From contig OX638348.1 in the NCBI GenBank assembly GCA_951813085.1, forward strand, positions 4,287,627-4,351,626: a stretch of DNA of 64,000 nucleotides, read 5' to 3'. Positions within the stretch are counted from its first letter, which is position 1; each line of letters begins with the position of its first letter. Source of the DNA: an uncultured Opitutaceae bacterium. Its GTDB lineage: Bacteria; Verrucomicrobiota; Verrucomicrobiia; Opitutales; Opitutaceae. The notes under the pieces were generated by a model, which was given only the letters and a program-made list of their open reading frames with translations, was not told the DNA's origin and searched no databases. Positions 9,436 to 20,576 of this stretch are shown one piece after another. The position numbers and the translations under genes are program-made.

Positions 9436-9493
9436 GCTTTGGAGGATCTATTGAAAGAGCGTCGGAAAGACGCGCGAAAAAGAGCAATAATGC

Positions 9494-9606
9494 ACTCGCC
9501 ATTTCGTTGGCTCGAGCAAAAGAAATCCAAGGTTCTCAATGGTTGCGCTGAGCGCAAGAGCCGGTTGAGATTTATCCTTTCGCCCAATCAATAGGCAATG
9601 GCGAGT
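9494..9606. repeat. 10-base inverted repeat enclosing the guaB-purA intergenic region
   Basis: ACTCGCCATT at 9494-9503 is the exact reverse complement of AATGGCGAGT at 9597-9606. The 93 bases between them include a smaller 5-3-5 hairpin (TGCGC/GCGCA) near 9544-9556. The whole could fold into a closed stem with an internal hairpin in the untranslated RNA between guaB and purA on the reverse strand. It does not resemble the purine riboswitch core. A mobile repeat unit or a processed spacer are other readings. Confidence 0.4.
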
Positions 9607-9610
9607 AAGC

Positions 9611-11179
9611 CTAGGTACGCTTAGCAACCTCGATAACGTCGTGAGGCGCTGACTCTTTCATGCCTGCTGAGCTGATTCGAACGAAGCGCGCTTTCTTTCT
9701 CAGCTCCTCCAAATTCTTGGCTCCGTTGTAGCCCATACCAGCTTGGAGGCCCCCAGACATTTCCGCTAGAATATTCACGACGGATCCTCGAACCTCCTTC
9801 ATGCCCTCGATTCCTTCAGCAGTGAGCTTTCGAGCGGTGTCGTGCTTGGTGTGACCGTATCGGGCGGCGGAGCCTTTTTTCATAGCGCTGAGACTGCCCA
9901 TTCCCCGGTACTGCTTGTAGAGCTTGTTGTTGATCTCAATAATCTCGCCCGGCGCTTCTCGACTGCCTGCGAGCAATCCTCCAAGCATGACCGCATTGGA
10001 AAGGGTCATGGCCTTTACGATGTCGCCGGATTTCGTAATGCCCCCATCCGCGATGATGCGAACTCCTTTCTTGGCGGCCCCTCTAGATGCGTTGTAGAGC
10101 GCGGATAGCTGAGGGATTCCGACGCCGGCAACGACGCGAGTGGTGCAGATGGACCCTGGCCCCTGGCCGATTTTGATAGCGTCTGCTCCACTGTCTGCGA
10201 GGTATTCAACCCCGCTGCCCGATGTGACATTTCCAGCTATTATCGTTAGATCTGCAAATTCGCTCCGCAGCAGCTTGACGACTTGGCCAATGCCGGCGGT
10301 ATGCCCGTGCGCGGCTGAAACCGCAATCGCATCCACTCTTTCACTACGTAAATTGGAAACATGCTCAAGGATGGCATCCTTGTCCAAGGTACCATCGCTT
10401 TTCCAAACCGTCGAAATCGCGGCTCCTACGAGCAAGCGAAAATCCGAGTCTCGAGCGGGCTTCAATACGCTCTGCTTTTCAGATATGATACGTTCGATAT
10501 CAGAGATGCTCACCAAACCCTTCAATCGATTGTGGTCGTCCACTACGAGCAGCTTGTTGATTCCCAGATGGTTGCTGAAGAATTGGTCGGCAACTTCGAT
10601 TGGATTGGGTTTTATGTCCCTTTCGTTCAGCGTGAGAACTTTGGATTGTGGATCCATCGCGTCGGATACCTTGATGTGCCGGTAGCGCGCTTTGACGACG
10701 CGACTGCCGAGAAGCCCTGCTAATGTGCCGTCTTCTTCCGTTACTGGGAAAGTGCGGAACTGGTAGCCTTTTTCTTCGATGAGCTCAATGACATCTCCGA
10801 TATAGATATCAGGCTGCACTGTGATTGGATTGGGGAGAAGCCCGTTGATGTGGTACTTGACGCGAGTCACCTGAGACACCTGATCGCGATAAGGCATGTT
10901 GTAGTGGATGATTCCCATCCCGCCGCTCGTCGCCATGGCAATCGCCATTTCATACTCGGTTACGGTATCCATATCCGACGAGAGAATGGGTATATTCAGA
11001 TTGATTCTATCCGAAATAGAAGTCTCCAAGTTAGCGTCCCGTGGAAGAATGTTGCTATAATTGGTAGCGAGCGATACATCGTCGTAGGTCAGCGCCGTTT
11101 CGGCCTGATCAGGAAAAAACGCATCCGCGGTCTTGTAAAACTGGTTTTCGTCGAAGTTTTCTGCGCTCGGACTGGCCAT
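9611..11179 (-). CDS. guaB: IMP dehydrogenase with CBS domain pair
   Basis: 522 residues. The TIM barrel begins [13 protein letters not shown], interrupted by two CBS domains at about residues 115-235. The catalytic Cys loop is GPGSICTTR, the phosphate loop [10 protein letters not shown], and the flap [18 protein letters not shown]. It oxidises IMP to XMP with NAD+, committing purines to GMP. Length is slightly above the usual 490 because of an acidic N-terminal extension. It is followed on the same strand by purA, so both IMP exits may be co-expressed. It is divergent from menC with a 99-base gap. Confidence 0.95.
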   Translation of the reverse strand: MASPSAENFDENQFYKTADAFFPDQAETALTYDDVSLATNYSNILPRDANLETSISDRINLNIPILSSDMDTVTEYEMAIAMATSGGMGIIHYNMPYRDQVSQVTRVKYHINGLLPNPITVQPDIYIGDVIELIEEKGYQFRTFPVTEEDGTLAGLLGSRVVKARYRHIKVSDAMDPQSKVLTLNERDIKPNPIEVADQFFSNHLGINKLLVVDDHNRLKGLVSISDIERIISEKQSVLKPARDSDFRLLVGAAISTVWKSDGTLDKDAILEHVSNLRSERVDAIAVSAAHGHTAGIGQVVKLLRSEFADLTIIAGNVTSGSGVEYLADSGADAIKIGQGPGSICTTRVVAGVGIPQLSALYNASRGAAKKGVRIIADGGITKSGDIVKAMTLSNAVMLGGLLAGSREAPGEIIEINNKLYKQYRGMGSLSAMKKGSAARYGHTKHDTARKLTAEGIEGMKEVRGSVVNILAEMSGGLQAGMGYNGAKNLEELRKKARFVRISSAGMKESAPHDVIEVAKRT

Positions 11180-11278
11180 GATCCAGCGTAGAGAGTCTAA
11201 AAATGGGAATCAAGTATTTTGCGAGGACCCGTTGAAAAAGATGGCATTATCTTCAGGCGGTAGATTGAGTCGCAACTC

Positions 11279-12280
11279 ATGGTTGAATTTGAGTTCAAGG
11301 CGTATCGCAGGCGATTTTCGGATCGCTTTTCGACTGCGGCGACCTCGATTTCCCATCGATCTGGCATTCTGGTCAAGTTGAGGGATCGCGATGATCGAGT
11401 TGGTTTCGGTGAAGTGGCTCCAATTGAGTCCTTCGGAACGGAATCATTTGTTTCGGCGTTGTCAGCGTGCACTGAATTGAAGGGAAAAATTGAATACAAT
11501 TCTACCATAGAATCGCTCCGGGAATATCCCTGCACTCGATTCGGCATCGATAGCGCAATGGCGGCGATAGAATCAGAAACGTATCCACCATCGCCCTCGA
11601 AGCCTTGGCCGATTTGCGGTCTTATTCCGGAAATCAAGCAGCTCGACCGCGTCGAAGAACTCGTGGAGGAGGGCTATCGCTGCTTGAAGCTTAAAATCGG
11701 CAAAGAACCTTTTGCGAGCGAGCGCGCTTGCTTGGATCAAATCGTGGGCATTACGGGCGACGATTTGAAATTGCGACTCGATGCGAATGGGGGATTGAAT
11801 TTGAAGGAGGCGCAGCGTTGGCTGGATTTTATAGACGAATTGCCGATCGAATTTATCGAGCAACCTCTGCCAGTGGGGCAGGAGGCTGATATGGCGCGTT
11901 TGGCGAACGATTTCGCTACTCAGATTGCTCTGGATGAATCCGTTCGTTCCGTTGATGACCTAAAGCGGTGGAAAGACGCTCACTGGACTGGGAAATTCGT
12001 GATTAAGCCTTCGCTTGCAGGGGCGCGCCAAAGCTTGATCGACGAATTGAGGGACGGTGATCGTGAGCAGATTATTTTTTCCAGCTCCCTTGAAACTCTG
12101 GTGGGGACAACCGCATCGCTATCCGCCGCAATCGAGGTAGGCGCTGGAGAGAGAGCTCTCGGATTTGGAGTCGAGTCGCTGTTTTCGGATCGAGGCGTAT
12201 CCGCGATCTTGGGCCCTTTCTTGCAGCCCGATGGATTGGCATCCCTGGATGATATGGAGGCGTTGTGGAATCGAATTTGA
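11279..12280 (+). CDS. menC: o-Succinylbenzoate synthase (enolase superfamily)
   Basis: 333 residues of the muconate lactonising subgroup of the enolase superfamily. Catalytic Lys is in CLKLKIGKE, the metal ligands are Asp in LRLDANGG, Glu in EFIEQPL and Asp in IALDESV, and the second catalytic Lys is in FVIKPSL. It dehydrates SHCHC to o-succinylbenzoate in menaquinone synthesis. The next gene, menE, overlaps its 3' end by 16 bases, which supports MenC over a dipeptide epimerase. The other men genes are not in this window. Confidence 0.9.
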   Translation: MVEFEFKAYRRRFSDRFSTAATSISHRSGILVKLRDRDDRVGFGEVAPIESFGTESFVSALSACTELKGKIEYNSTIESLREYPCTRFGIDSAMAAIESETYPPSPSKPWPICGLIPEIKQLDRVEELVEEGYRCLKLKIGKEPFASERACLDQIVGITGDDLKLRLDANGGLNLKEAQRWLDFIDELPIEFIEQPLPVGQEADMARLANDFATQIALDESVRSVDDLKRWKDAHWTGKFVIKPSLAGARQSLIDELRDGDREQIIFSSSLETLVGTTASLSAAIEVGAGERALGFGVESLFSDRGVSAILGPFLQPDGLASLDDMEALWNRI

Positions 12281-13656
12281 ATGGAGCAGTTGCGGCTGCG
12301 ATTGATGGGAATTGCTTTCCGCAGTTTCTGGATACATGGCAACCTTCCTTAAAAGAAGCGAAGCAGCTTGCCAGTTCGATGCGAGCTGTCAGTGAGGGAT
12401 CGCGAATTAGATTGGCATCGGCGATCGCTGAGCCCGAATGGTTCTGCGCAGTTTTATTTGCCGTCGCTGAAATAGACTGCGAACTGTATCTTTATAACCC
12501 GAATTGGGGAACCAAGGAACGTCTTGATGCTGACCGGTTAGTTGCCCCTCATTGGATAGTCGAAGATCGGGATTTCGGCGGCGAAAGAATCGAGAAGCCC
12601 TTGGCGAGCTTTGATGGGCATCGGGATTCGATCGAGTCTCGGATAATGATTCCTACAGGAGGTAGCTCTGGAAAAATCAAGTTTGCCGTTCATAGCTGGC
12701 AAACGCTATCCGTCGCCACTCAGGGGCTTTCGCAATATCTCGGCGCGCCGGCGATTTCATCTCACTGCGTTTTGCCTTTGTTCCATGTGAGCGGATTCAT
12801 GCAAGTGATTCGGGCCGTCTTGACTGGAGGAAAGGTTGTATTCGGAAAAGCCACTACCTTTAAATCAGGGCACGATCTGCTTTTCGCGAATTGCGATTTT
12901 GATCGCTACTTGTCTTTGGTGCCTACGCAGTTGGAAAGGCTTTTAGCTGATGAGAAAACTCACCCGGCTCTTAGGGAATATGATGCGATATTCGTGGGGG
13001 GTAGCAGCATTCAAGAATCGCTGCTGGCCCAGGCGCGCGAGCTCAGGCTGCCGATTGCTCCCACCTATGGAATGACTGAGACTGCTGCTCAGGTGGCGAC
13101 GTTGAAGCCGCAAAGGTTCTTAGAAGGGGCGAACGGTGCAGGATCAGCTTTGCCACACATTGCGATAGAAATCGTCGGGGAGAATGGGGGCGTAGTGCCA
13201 TCTGGATCGACGGGACGCATTCGAATTGAAGGGAAATCTCTTTGCCTTGGATTGCTCGGGCAAGAAGCCTGGGATAACGGTTCGTACCTGACCGCGGATA
13301 TCGGCGTCTTGGATTCCGATGGATCGTTGAGCGTAATCGGGCGAGCCGATAGGGTTATCGTGTCTGGTGGCGAGAAAATCGACCTGGAAGAAATTGAAAG
13401 CGAGCTTAAGCGATTGGGGGCAATTTCTGAGGTGGTGGTGTTTGGGGTAGAGGATGCTGAATGGGGCTCGCGGCTTTGCGTCGCGTACACGCCCTGCGGG
13501 TCGGATACGAGTGAAAGCGAATTGCGTCGAATCCTTTCCCAGTCATTGGCTAATTTCAAAGCGCCGAAAACGTGGTTGCGGTTGAGGGCGTTTCCACGAA
13601 CGGAAGCGGGGAAAATTCGCTTGAGCGAGCTCGAGCGGATGGCCAAAGAAATGTAA
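12265..13656 (+). CDS. menE: o-Succinylbenzoate-CoA ligase
   Basis: 463 residues of the acyl-CoA synthetase (ANL) family. The AMP/P-loop motif is IMPTGGSSGK-like (IPTGGSSGKIKF), followed by PTYGMTETAAQ and, in the C-terminal domain, SVIGRADRVIVSGGEKIDLEEIE and the catalytic Lys near TEAGKIRLSE. It activates o-succinylbenzoate to its CoA ester. The short length and overlap with menC support MenE over a generic acyl-CoA ligase. Translation is probably coupled to menC. Confidence 0.88.
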   Translation: MESNLNGAVAAAIDGNCFPQFLDTWQPSLKEAKQLASSMRAVSEGSRIRLASAIAEPEWFCAVLFAVAEIDCELYLYNPNWGTKERLDADRLVAPHWIVEDRDFGGERIEKPLASFDGHRDSIESRIMIPTGGSSGKIKFAVHSWQTLSVATQGLSQYLGAPAISSHCVLPLFHVSGFMQVIRAVLTGGKVVFGKATTFKSGHDLLFANCDFDRYLSLVPTQLERLLADEKTHPALREYDAIFVGGSSIQESLLAQARELRLPIAPTYGMTETAAQVATLKPQRFLEGANGAGSALPHIAIEIVGENGGVVPSGSTGRIRIEGKSLCLGLLGQEAWDNGSYLTADIGVLDSDGSLSVIGRADRVIVSGGEKIDLEEIESELKRLGAISEVVVFGVEDAEWGSRLCVAYTPCGSDTSESELRRILSQSLANFKAPKTWLRLRAFPRTEAGKIRLSELERMAKEM

Positions 13657-13738
13657 CCTTCGCTATAACGATTTTATTGGACCTTGCGGCTCAACGAAAT
13701 CAGGGTACCGGACTCGAACGCTCGGATGAACTGAATAG

Positions 13739-15490
13739 ATGACTAAGCGGGAAATAGCGGATATCCTAAATGAAATTGCCATGTTGCTTGAGCTGAAAGG
13801 GGAGAACCCATTCAAGATTCGAGCTTATTCAAACGGCGCCAGAACGCTCGAAACGTTGGAGGAGAGCTTGGATGATTTGATCCGTGAGGGAACGTTGGGG
13901 GATGTTCAAGGATTCGGGAAAGCGCTGGTAGACAAAATAGAGACGCTCTATCAAACGGGAACGCTAGAATTTTACGAGAATCTCAAGGATTCCGTAGAGC
14001 CAGGAATCGTATCCATGCTAGAAATACCTGGCTTAGGCGCGAAAAAGATCAAGATACTGCATGAAACGCTTGGGGTCTCTTCGATCGAGGAGCTGCAAAA
14101 AGCCTGCGAGGAAGAAAAAGTGGCAGGACTTAAGGGCTTCGGTAAAAAATCGCAGGACAAAATCGCTGAGGGTATCAAGAATCGGGAAGCGTATGGAAAG
14201 CGGCATCTTTGGTGGCGGGCTCGGGAGGTTGCAGAGCCGATTCTTGAAGGATTGCTCGCGCTGCCTGAAGTCGAAAAGGCTTCACATGCGGGTAGCTTTC
14301 GGCGGAAACGGGAGCATGTAGGTGATTTGGACTTCATTGTAGCCTCTTCTCGTCCAGAGAGAATAATGGAATGGTTCGTCGCCCAGGATCAAGTGAGAGA
14401 GGTGACAGCGAAAGGAGAAACCAAGGCAAGCGTTCGTTTCGAAAGCGGTCTGCAGGCGGATCTTCGTGTCGTGCCCTTGAAGCAGTTCAACTTTGCCCTG
14501 CACCATTTTACGGGTTCTAAAGACCACAACGTGCTCATGAGGCAACGGGCGCTATCCCGAGGCTTGAGCTTGAGCGAGTGGGGCCTCAAGCCTGTGGAAG
14601 CGGAGAGTTTCGAGGAGAGTAGTTTGGACGCGAAGAGCGAAGCAGATATATTCAACTTGCTCGACCTGAAGTTTGTGCCGCCTGAATTGAGAGAAGGACG
14701 AGGCGAAATCGAGGCGGCTGGAAGCGATGGCTTCCCGGAATTGATTGAGCCCTCTGCCATCAAAGGCGTATTTCATAACCACACGACCGCAAGCGATGGA
14801 CGCTCATCGTTGGAAGAAATGACGGCGAGCGCCCAGGCATTGAGATGGGAATACTGGGGCGTTGCGGACCATTCAAAGGCCAGCTTTCAGGCCAATGGAT
14901 TGGATGAGGATCGTCTTTTGCAGCAACTGGAACGTATTCGCGAATTGAATGCGTCAGGCGAATTTACTACTTACATTTTTTCTGGCAATGAGTGCGATAT
15001 CTTGCCGGATGGTTCGCTCGACTTGGATGAAGAGCTATTGATGAAGCTCGACTATGTGGTTTCGTCTGTCCACTCGTCCTTTTCGCAGTCGGAATCAGAA
15101 ATGACCCGAAGGATCGTCAAAGCCATTGAGAATCCGGCTACCACGATGCTTGGTCACCTCACCGGAAGGCTGCTATTGAGACGGGAAGCCTATCAGGTCG
15201 ATACGCAAAAAGTCGTCGATGCAGCCCTTGCGAATGATGTCGTTATCGAGCTCAATGCCAATCCTTACCGACTGGATATGGATTGGCGACTTTGGCGAAA
15301 CGCTGCAGAAAAAGGACTGCTTACGAGCATCAATCCGGATGCCCACGCTCCGGAGCATTTCGAATTTGTTGAAGCTGGGGTCTATGCAGCTCGAAAAGGA
15401 TGGTTGACCGCTGAAAGCGTGATAAACACGCGTTCACTTCAAGAGGTGAAGGCGATACTTTCCCGTAAGCGTCCCCATCTCGCCGATTGA
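13739..15490 (+). CDS. polX: DNA polymerase/3'-5' exonuclease PolX
   Basis: 583 residues. The N-terminal region has helix-hairpin-helix repeats ([34 protein letters not shown]), then the family X palm with [17 protein letters not shown], whose aspartates bind metal. The C-terminal PHP exonuclease domain begins [16 protein letters not shown] and includes [26 protein letters not shown] and [11 protein letters not shown]. This is the standard bacterial PolX order and length, used in base excision and gap repair. It lies 82 bases after menE on the same strand. Confidence 0.93.
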   Translation: MTKREIADILNEIAMLLELKGENPFKIRAYSNGARTLETLEESLDDLIREGTLGDVQGFGKALVDKIETLYQTGTLEFYENLKDSVEPGIVSMLEIPGLGAKKIKILHETLGVSSIEELQKACEEEKVAGLKGFGKKSQDKIAEGIKNREAYGKRHLWWRAREVAEPILEGLLALPEVEKASHAGSFRRKREHVGDLDFIVASSRPERIMEWFVAQDQVREVTAKGETKASVRFESGLQADLRVVPLKQFNFALHHFTGSKDHNVLMRQRALSRGLSLSEWGLKPVEAESFEESSLDAKSEADIFNLLDLKFVPPELREGRGEIEAAGSDGFPELIEPSAIKGVFHNHTTASDGRSSLEEMTASAQALRWEYWGVADHSKASFQANGLDEDRLLQQLERIRELNASGEFTTYIFSGNECDILPDGSLDLDEELLMKLDYVVSSVHSSFSQSESEMTRRIVKAIENPATTMLGHLTGRLLLRREAYQVDTQKVVDAALANDVVIELNANPYRLDMDWRLWRNAAEKGLLTSINPDAHAPEHFEFVEAGVYAARKGWLTAESVINTRSLQEVKAILSRKRPHLAD

Positions 15491-15541
15491 GCGCCTCGTC
15501 GAGATTTGAGTCCGAATGCGTGACACATTACGTGACGCGTT

Positions 15542-15579
15542 TGTCTCAGGTGGCGAAAAGTGAGACAGGAATTGAGACA
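15542..15579. promoter_or_regulatory. TGAGACA heptamer repeats upstream of dnaK
   Basis: TGAGACA occurs at 15561-15567 and 15573-15579, a direct repeat with a 12-base period, and its reverse complement TGTCTCA at 15542-15548. The cluster sits about 125 bases before the dnaK start in a 213-base gap. No CIRCE element (TTAGCACTC-N9-GAGTGCTAA) is seen here or before groES. It may be an operator or part of the polX 3' end; function is not known. Confidence 0.35.
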
Positions 15580-15703
15580 TCATGACCAATTCTTTGGCCT
15601 CGAATGTTCTGTAACGAAGGTGCATATAACTCCTAAATATTTATTAACCATATAGTTAAATTATTTTCCAATAGTCTGGTATGAACTCTGCTAATGCGTT
15701 GGC

Positions 15704-17662
15704 ATGGGACGCGTACTCGGAATAGACTTAGGAACTACAAATTCCTGCATGGCAGTATTGGACGGCGACGAGCCGGTCGTTGTACCAAATGCGGAAGGCG
15801 CACGCACGACTCCGTCGATCGTTGCGTTTACAAAAACGGGTGAACGGCTGGTTGGCCAGGCCGCCAAACGTCAGGCAGTGACCAATCCGAGAAACACGAT
15901 CTTTTCAGCTAAGCGACTGATCGGCCGTAAGTATACCGAGGTTGCGTCGGAAGCGGAGAGCATTCCTTACTCAATCGTCGAGGCAGATAACGGAGACGCC
16001 TTCATCGAATGTCAGGTCGGAGACAAAACCGAGCAGTTTGCGCCGCAGCAGATCGCTTCCTTTGTCCTGTCGAAGCTCAAGGCCGATGCCGAAGCCTATT
16101 TGGGCGAATCGATAACGGAAGCGGTCATCACAGTTCCTGCTTACTTCAACGATAGCCAGAGGCAAGCGACGAAGGATGCGGGCAAGATCGCGGGACTTGA
16201 TGTTCTTAGAATCATCAACGAGCCGACTGCCGCTTCTCTCGCCTACGGCCTAGACAAGAAAAACGACGAGAAAATTTCAGTATTCGACCTAGGCGGCGGT
16301 ACGTTCGATGTCTCAATTTTGGAAATTGGCGACGGAGTCTTTGAAGTTAAAGCGACCAATGGCGACACCATGCTGGGTGGCGACAATTGGGACCAGGCGA
16401 TCATCGATTGGATGGTCGAAGAATTCAAAAACGAGAACGGAATTGATCTAAAGAGCGATCCCATGGCCTTGCAGCGCCTCAAGGAAGAAGGCGAAAAGGC
16501 TAAAATCGCATTGTCGTCGGCAACTACCTACGACGTTAATCTTCCATTCATCACTGCGGATGCAACAGGACCTAAGCATCTCAATATTCAACTGACCCGC
16601 GCCAAGCTCGAGCAGATCACAGACGATCTAATTGCGCGTTGCCGCGTTCCGTTCGAAAGCTGCCTGCGCGATGCAGATCTTTCCACATCAGAAATCAACG
16701 AATTGGTGCTCGTAGGGGGAATGACCCGGATGCCGAAGGTCGTCGAGATCGCGGAAGAGCTCGCGGGCAAGAAGCCCCACCAGGGAGTGAATCCAGACGA
16801 AGTGGTAGCGATCGGAGCAGGCATCCAAGGAGCCGTACTTAAGGGAGACGTTCGCGACGTTCTGTTGCTCGACGTTACGCCGCTGACGCTTGGGATCGAA
16901 ACCGCAGGAGGCGTATCTACAGCGATGATACCTCGCAATACGACGATTCCTGCCAAGAAGTCTCAGACTTTCTCCACCTACGCAGATAATCAGCCATCAG
17001 TAGAGATCAAGGTGCTGCAAGGCGAACGTCCGATGGCGACTGACAACAAAGTGCTAGGCACATTCCATCTCGATGGGATACCGCCAGCGCCGCGTGGTAC
17101 GCCTCAAATCGAAGTGACTTTCGATATCGATGCCAACGGCATCCTCAACGTTTCTGCAAAAGACAAAGGTACAGGCAAGGATCAGCATATTACGATTACC
17201 GGATCTGGCGGACTGTCTGAAGAAGACATCGAAAAGATGACCAAGGATGCCGAGCTTCATGCCGAAGAAGACAAGAAGCAAAAGGAGAAGGTCGAGAATC
17301 GCAATCAGCTCGATAGCACCATCTACCAGATGGAGAAGATGCTAAGCGAAGCGGGCGACAAGCTTCCAGAAGACAAGAAGGGTCCTATCGAAGGAGGGAT
17401 TGCCGACGCGAAGAAGGCGCTGGAATCCGAGGATCCAGATCAGATTAAGAAGGCTCTTGAGGATTTGAATAAGCTCGGAGCGGATCTTTACCAAGCAGCT
17501 GCCGCGGAAGGTGGTATGCCCGACATGGGAGATATGGCTGGCGCAGCGGGCGGTCCTCCTCCTCCGCAACCGGAAGCCGACGAGGCTGCCTCAAGCGAGC
17601 CTAAGCCGGCTGACGTGGTAGACGCAGACTTCGAAGTAGTTGAAGACGACGAAAAGAAGTAG
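15704..17662 (+). CDS. dnaK: Chaperone protein DnaK (Hsp70)
   Basis: 652 residues. The ATPase domain begins [17 protein letters not shown] and contains [30 protein letters not shown] and [11 protein letters not shown]. The substrate-binding domain and a helical lid follow, and the tail is acidic (ending [15 protein letters not shown]). It folds and protects proteins with DnaJ and GrpE. Neither partner is encoded next to it; instead groES and groEL follow, an unusual grouping. The start follows a weak ribosome site. Confidence 0.97.
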   Translation: MGRVLGIDLGTTNSCMAVLDGDEPVVVPNAEGARTTPSIVAFTKTGERLVGQAAKRQAVTNPRNTIFSAKRLIGRKYTEVASEAESIPYSIVEADNGDAFIECQVGDKTEQFAPQQIASFVLSKLKADAEAYLGESITEAVITVPAYFNDSQRQATKDAGKIAGLDVLRIINEPTAASLAYGLDKKNDEKISVFDLGGGTFDVSILEIGDGVFEVKATNGDTMLGGDNWDQAIIDWMVEEFKNENGIDLKSDPMALQRLKEEGEKAKIALSSATTYDVNLPFITADATGPKHLNIQLTRAKLEQITDDLIARCRVPFESCLRDADLSTSEINELVLVGGMTRMPKVVEIAEELAGKKPHQGVNPDEVVAIGAGIQGAVLKGDVRDVLLLDVTPLTLGIETAGGVSTAMIPRNTTIPAKKSQTFSTYADNQPSVEIKVLQGERPMATDNKVLGTFHLDGIPPAPRGTPQIEVTFDIDANGILNVSAKDKGTGKDQHITITGSGGLSEEDIEKMTKDAELHAEEDKKQKEKVENRNQLDSTIYQMEKMLSEAGDKLPEDKKGPIEGGIADAKKALESEDPDQIKKALEDLNKLGADLYQAAAAEGGMPDMGDMAGAAGGPPPPQPEADEAASSEPKPADVVDADFEVVEDDEKK

Positions 17663-17678
17663 CGAAAACGAATTTCGG

Positions 17679-17709
17679 GCTAGGTATTCAATTATTTGGG
17701 ATGCCTAGC
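17679..17709 (+). other. Stem-loop between dnaK and groES
   Basis: GCTAGGTAT at 17679-17687 pairs with ATGCCTAGC at 17701-17709, with one G-U pair and a 13-base loop. No run of T follows, so it is not a typical terminator. It could act as an mRNA processing or stability element between the chaperone genes. Confidence 0.3.
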
Positions 17710-17772
17710 TCGGGTCTCAATGATAACTCATTCAGTATAACCAACATCTAATCTATTAAGAATAAACTCATC

Positions 17773-18081
17773 ATGAGCACATCAACATCAGTAAAAGTAA
17801 AACCTCTAGGAGATCGCGTGCTGATCAAGCACGTCGATGAAGACGAGCAAGTCCGCGGTGGAATCATCATTCCGGACTCCGCAAAAGAAAAGCCTCAAGA
17901 GGCTGAAGTCATTGCCCTTGGCACCGGTGCTAAGGACGGAGATGGCAATACCGTAGCGTTTAACGTGAAAGTAGGCGACCGTGTACTCACCAGCAAGTAT
18001 GGTGGTACGGAAGTAAAGATAGACGGAGAAACTTACCTTTTGGTTCGCGAGGATGATATCCTCGGAATTATCGAAGGGTAG
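17773..18081 (+). CDS. groES: Co-chaperonin GroES
   Basis: 102 residues, normal for GroES. The conserved start [11 protein letters not shown] and the mobile-loop region around [18 protein letters not shown] are present, with [25 protein letters not shown] at the end. It caps the GroEL cylinder during ATP-driven folding in the cytoplasm. groEL follows 52 bases downstream, forming the usual operon. Confidence 0.97.
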   Translation: MSTSTSVKVKPLGDRVLIKHVDEDEQVRGGIIIPDSAKEKPQEAEVIALGTGAKDGDGNTVAFNVKVGDRVLTSKYGGTEVKIDGETYLLVREDDILGIIEG

Positions 18082-18121
18082 TTTCGTATAATTAACAACC
18101 CAATCAACCAATAGTATTTAA

Positions 18122-19762
<1,641 letters not shown>

Positions 19763-19794
19763 TCCCTCCGCGCACCGCGCAAAATAGATTTACG

Positions 19795-19827
19795 AAGGCG
19801 GCTTTCCTCGGGAGGGCCGCCTTTTTT
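19795..19827 (+). terminator. Rho-independent terminator after groEL
   Basis: AAGGCGGC at 19795-19802 pairs exactly with GCCGCCTT at 19816-19823, followed by a T run to 19827. It closes the groES-groEL transcript. Confidence 0.9.
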
Positions 19828-19994
19828 GCATTCAGGAGCTGTTTCTCGCAAGGTATTCGCATAAGGGTTGAGGAATCCGTGAATGAATGTCTCCGGTTAT
19901 TGCATTGTCAGAATTCTGTGAAATGGAGCTTTTCCCGCTATTTGCGGTCTATATCGAAAACCGATCGATGGGTTTCTTCGTTATAAGTTAGTAG

Positions 19995-20013
19995 CGTTCG
20001 ACTCGTTCGAACG
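19995..20013. promoter_or_regulatory. 7-5-7 inverted repeat upstream of the response regulator
   Basis: CGTTCGA at 19995-20001 and TCGAACG at 20007-20013 form a perfect dyad 23 bases before the response regulator ATG. It is placed like a repressor site or a 5' UTR hairpin. No regulator is identified for it. Confidence 0.35.
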
Positions 20014-20035
20014 GGGATTAACTGGGGAGGTAGAA

Positions 20036-20408
20036 ATGGATGAGATACTGATAGTCGACGATGAGCCGATGATTCGTTCGATGATGGATACAGCGTTGTC
20101 TTCAATGGGGTATTCCGTCACGGGAGCCGGTTCGGTTGAGGAAGCCATAGTAGTTGTTCGAAAGCGATGCATCGCAATTCGATGCGCTGGTTACAGATTA
20201 CAATTTGGCGGATGGAACTGGATTGGAGATTGTCAAGACCGTGCGGGAGCGCGAGTCGAACACGCCTGTAATTCTAATGACAGGCAGTATGAAAATTGGG
20301 CGTACCGAATGTTTGGAAAACGGTTTTTCTGCCTATTTCCACAAGCCGTTTAGCTGCGTGGATATAGGTAAGGAATTGAACGAACTGCTTTCCGAGAAGG
20401 CGTCTTAG
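20036..20408 (+). pseudogene. Single-domain response regulator (CheY-like) with a frameshift
   Basis: The frame starting at the ATG at 20036, behind a good ribosome site (GGGAGG), encodes ILIVDDEPMIRSMM and GYSVTGAGSVEEAI with the acidic pocket. The phosphoacceptor segment DALVTDYNLADGTGLEIV, the LMTGS Thr/Ser switch and the FHKPF lysine are in the +1 frame, ending at 20408. The shift lies near 20147-20158 (around TAGTAGTTGTTCG) and corresponds to one extra base. Read together, the two frames give a full receiver domain of about 124 residues with no output domain. As written, the first frame ends at 20353 without the phosphoacceptor Asp. It could be a decayed gene, a sequencing error or, less likely, programmed frameshifting. 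Confidence 0.8.
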
Positions 20409-20540
20409 CTAGAATTTTTCTAGTTGTATCAAATTTTGCGCTACAAATTGAGTTTGGACAGATATTCTGCTACCCAAACAAGGCGCAGTTCGCGTAAAGA
20501 ACCGTTGATTGATCGCGCGGTTCGTGTTTGATTTGTCTTC

Positions 20541-20559
20541 GAGCATTGAGTTAATGCTC
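20541..20559. promoter_or_regulatory. 7-5-7 inverted repeat upstream of the metalloprotease
   Basis: GAGCATT at 20541-20547 and AATGCTC at 20553-20559 form a perfect dyad 17 bases before the ATG at 20577. It may be an operator or a 5' UTR hairpin; too little follows to act as a terminator. Confidence 0.3.
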
Positions 20560-20576
20560 TTGTTCAAGGACCTGAC

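Noticed and set aside
15491..17772. CIRCE element controlling dnaK or groES
   Set aside because: No TTAGCACTC-N9-GAGTGCTAA pattern is present in either upstream region.
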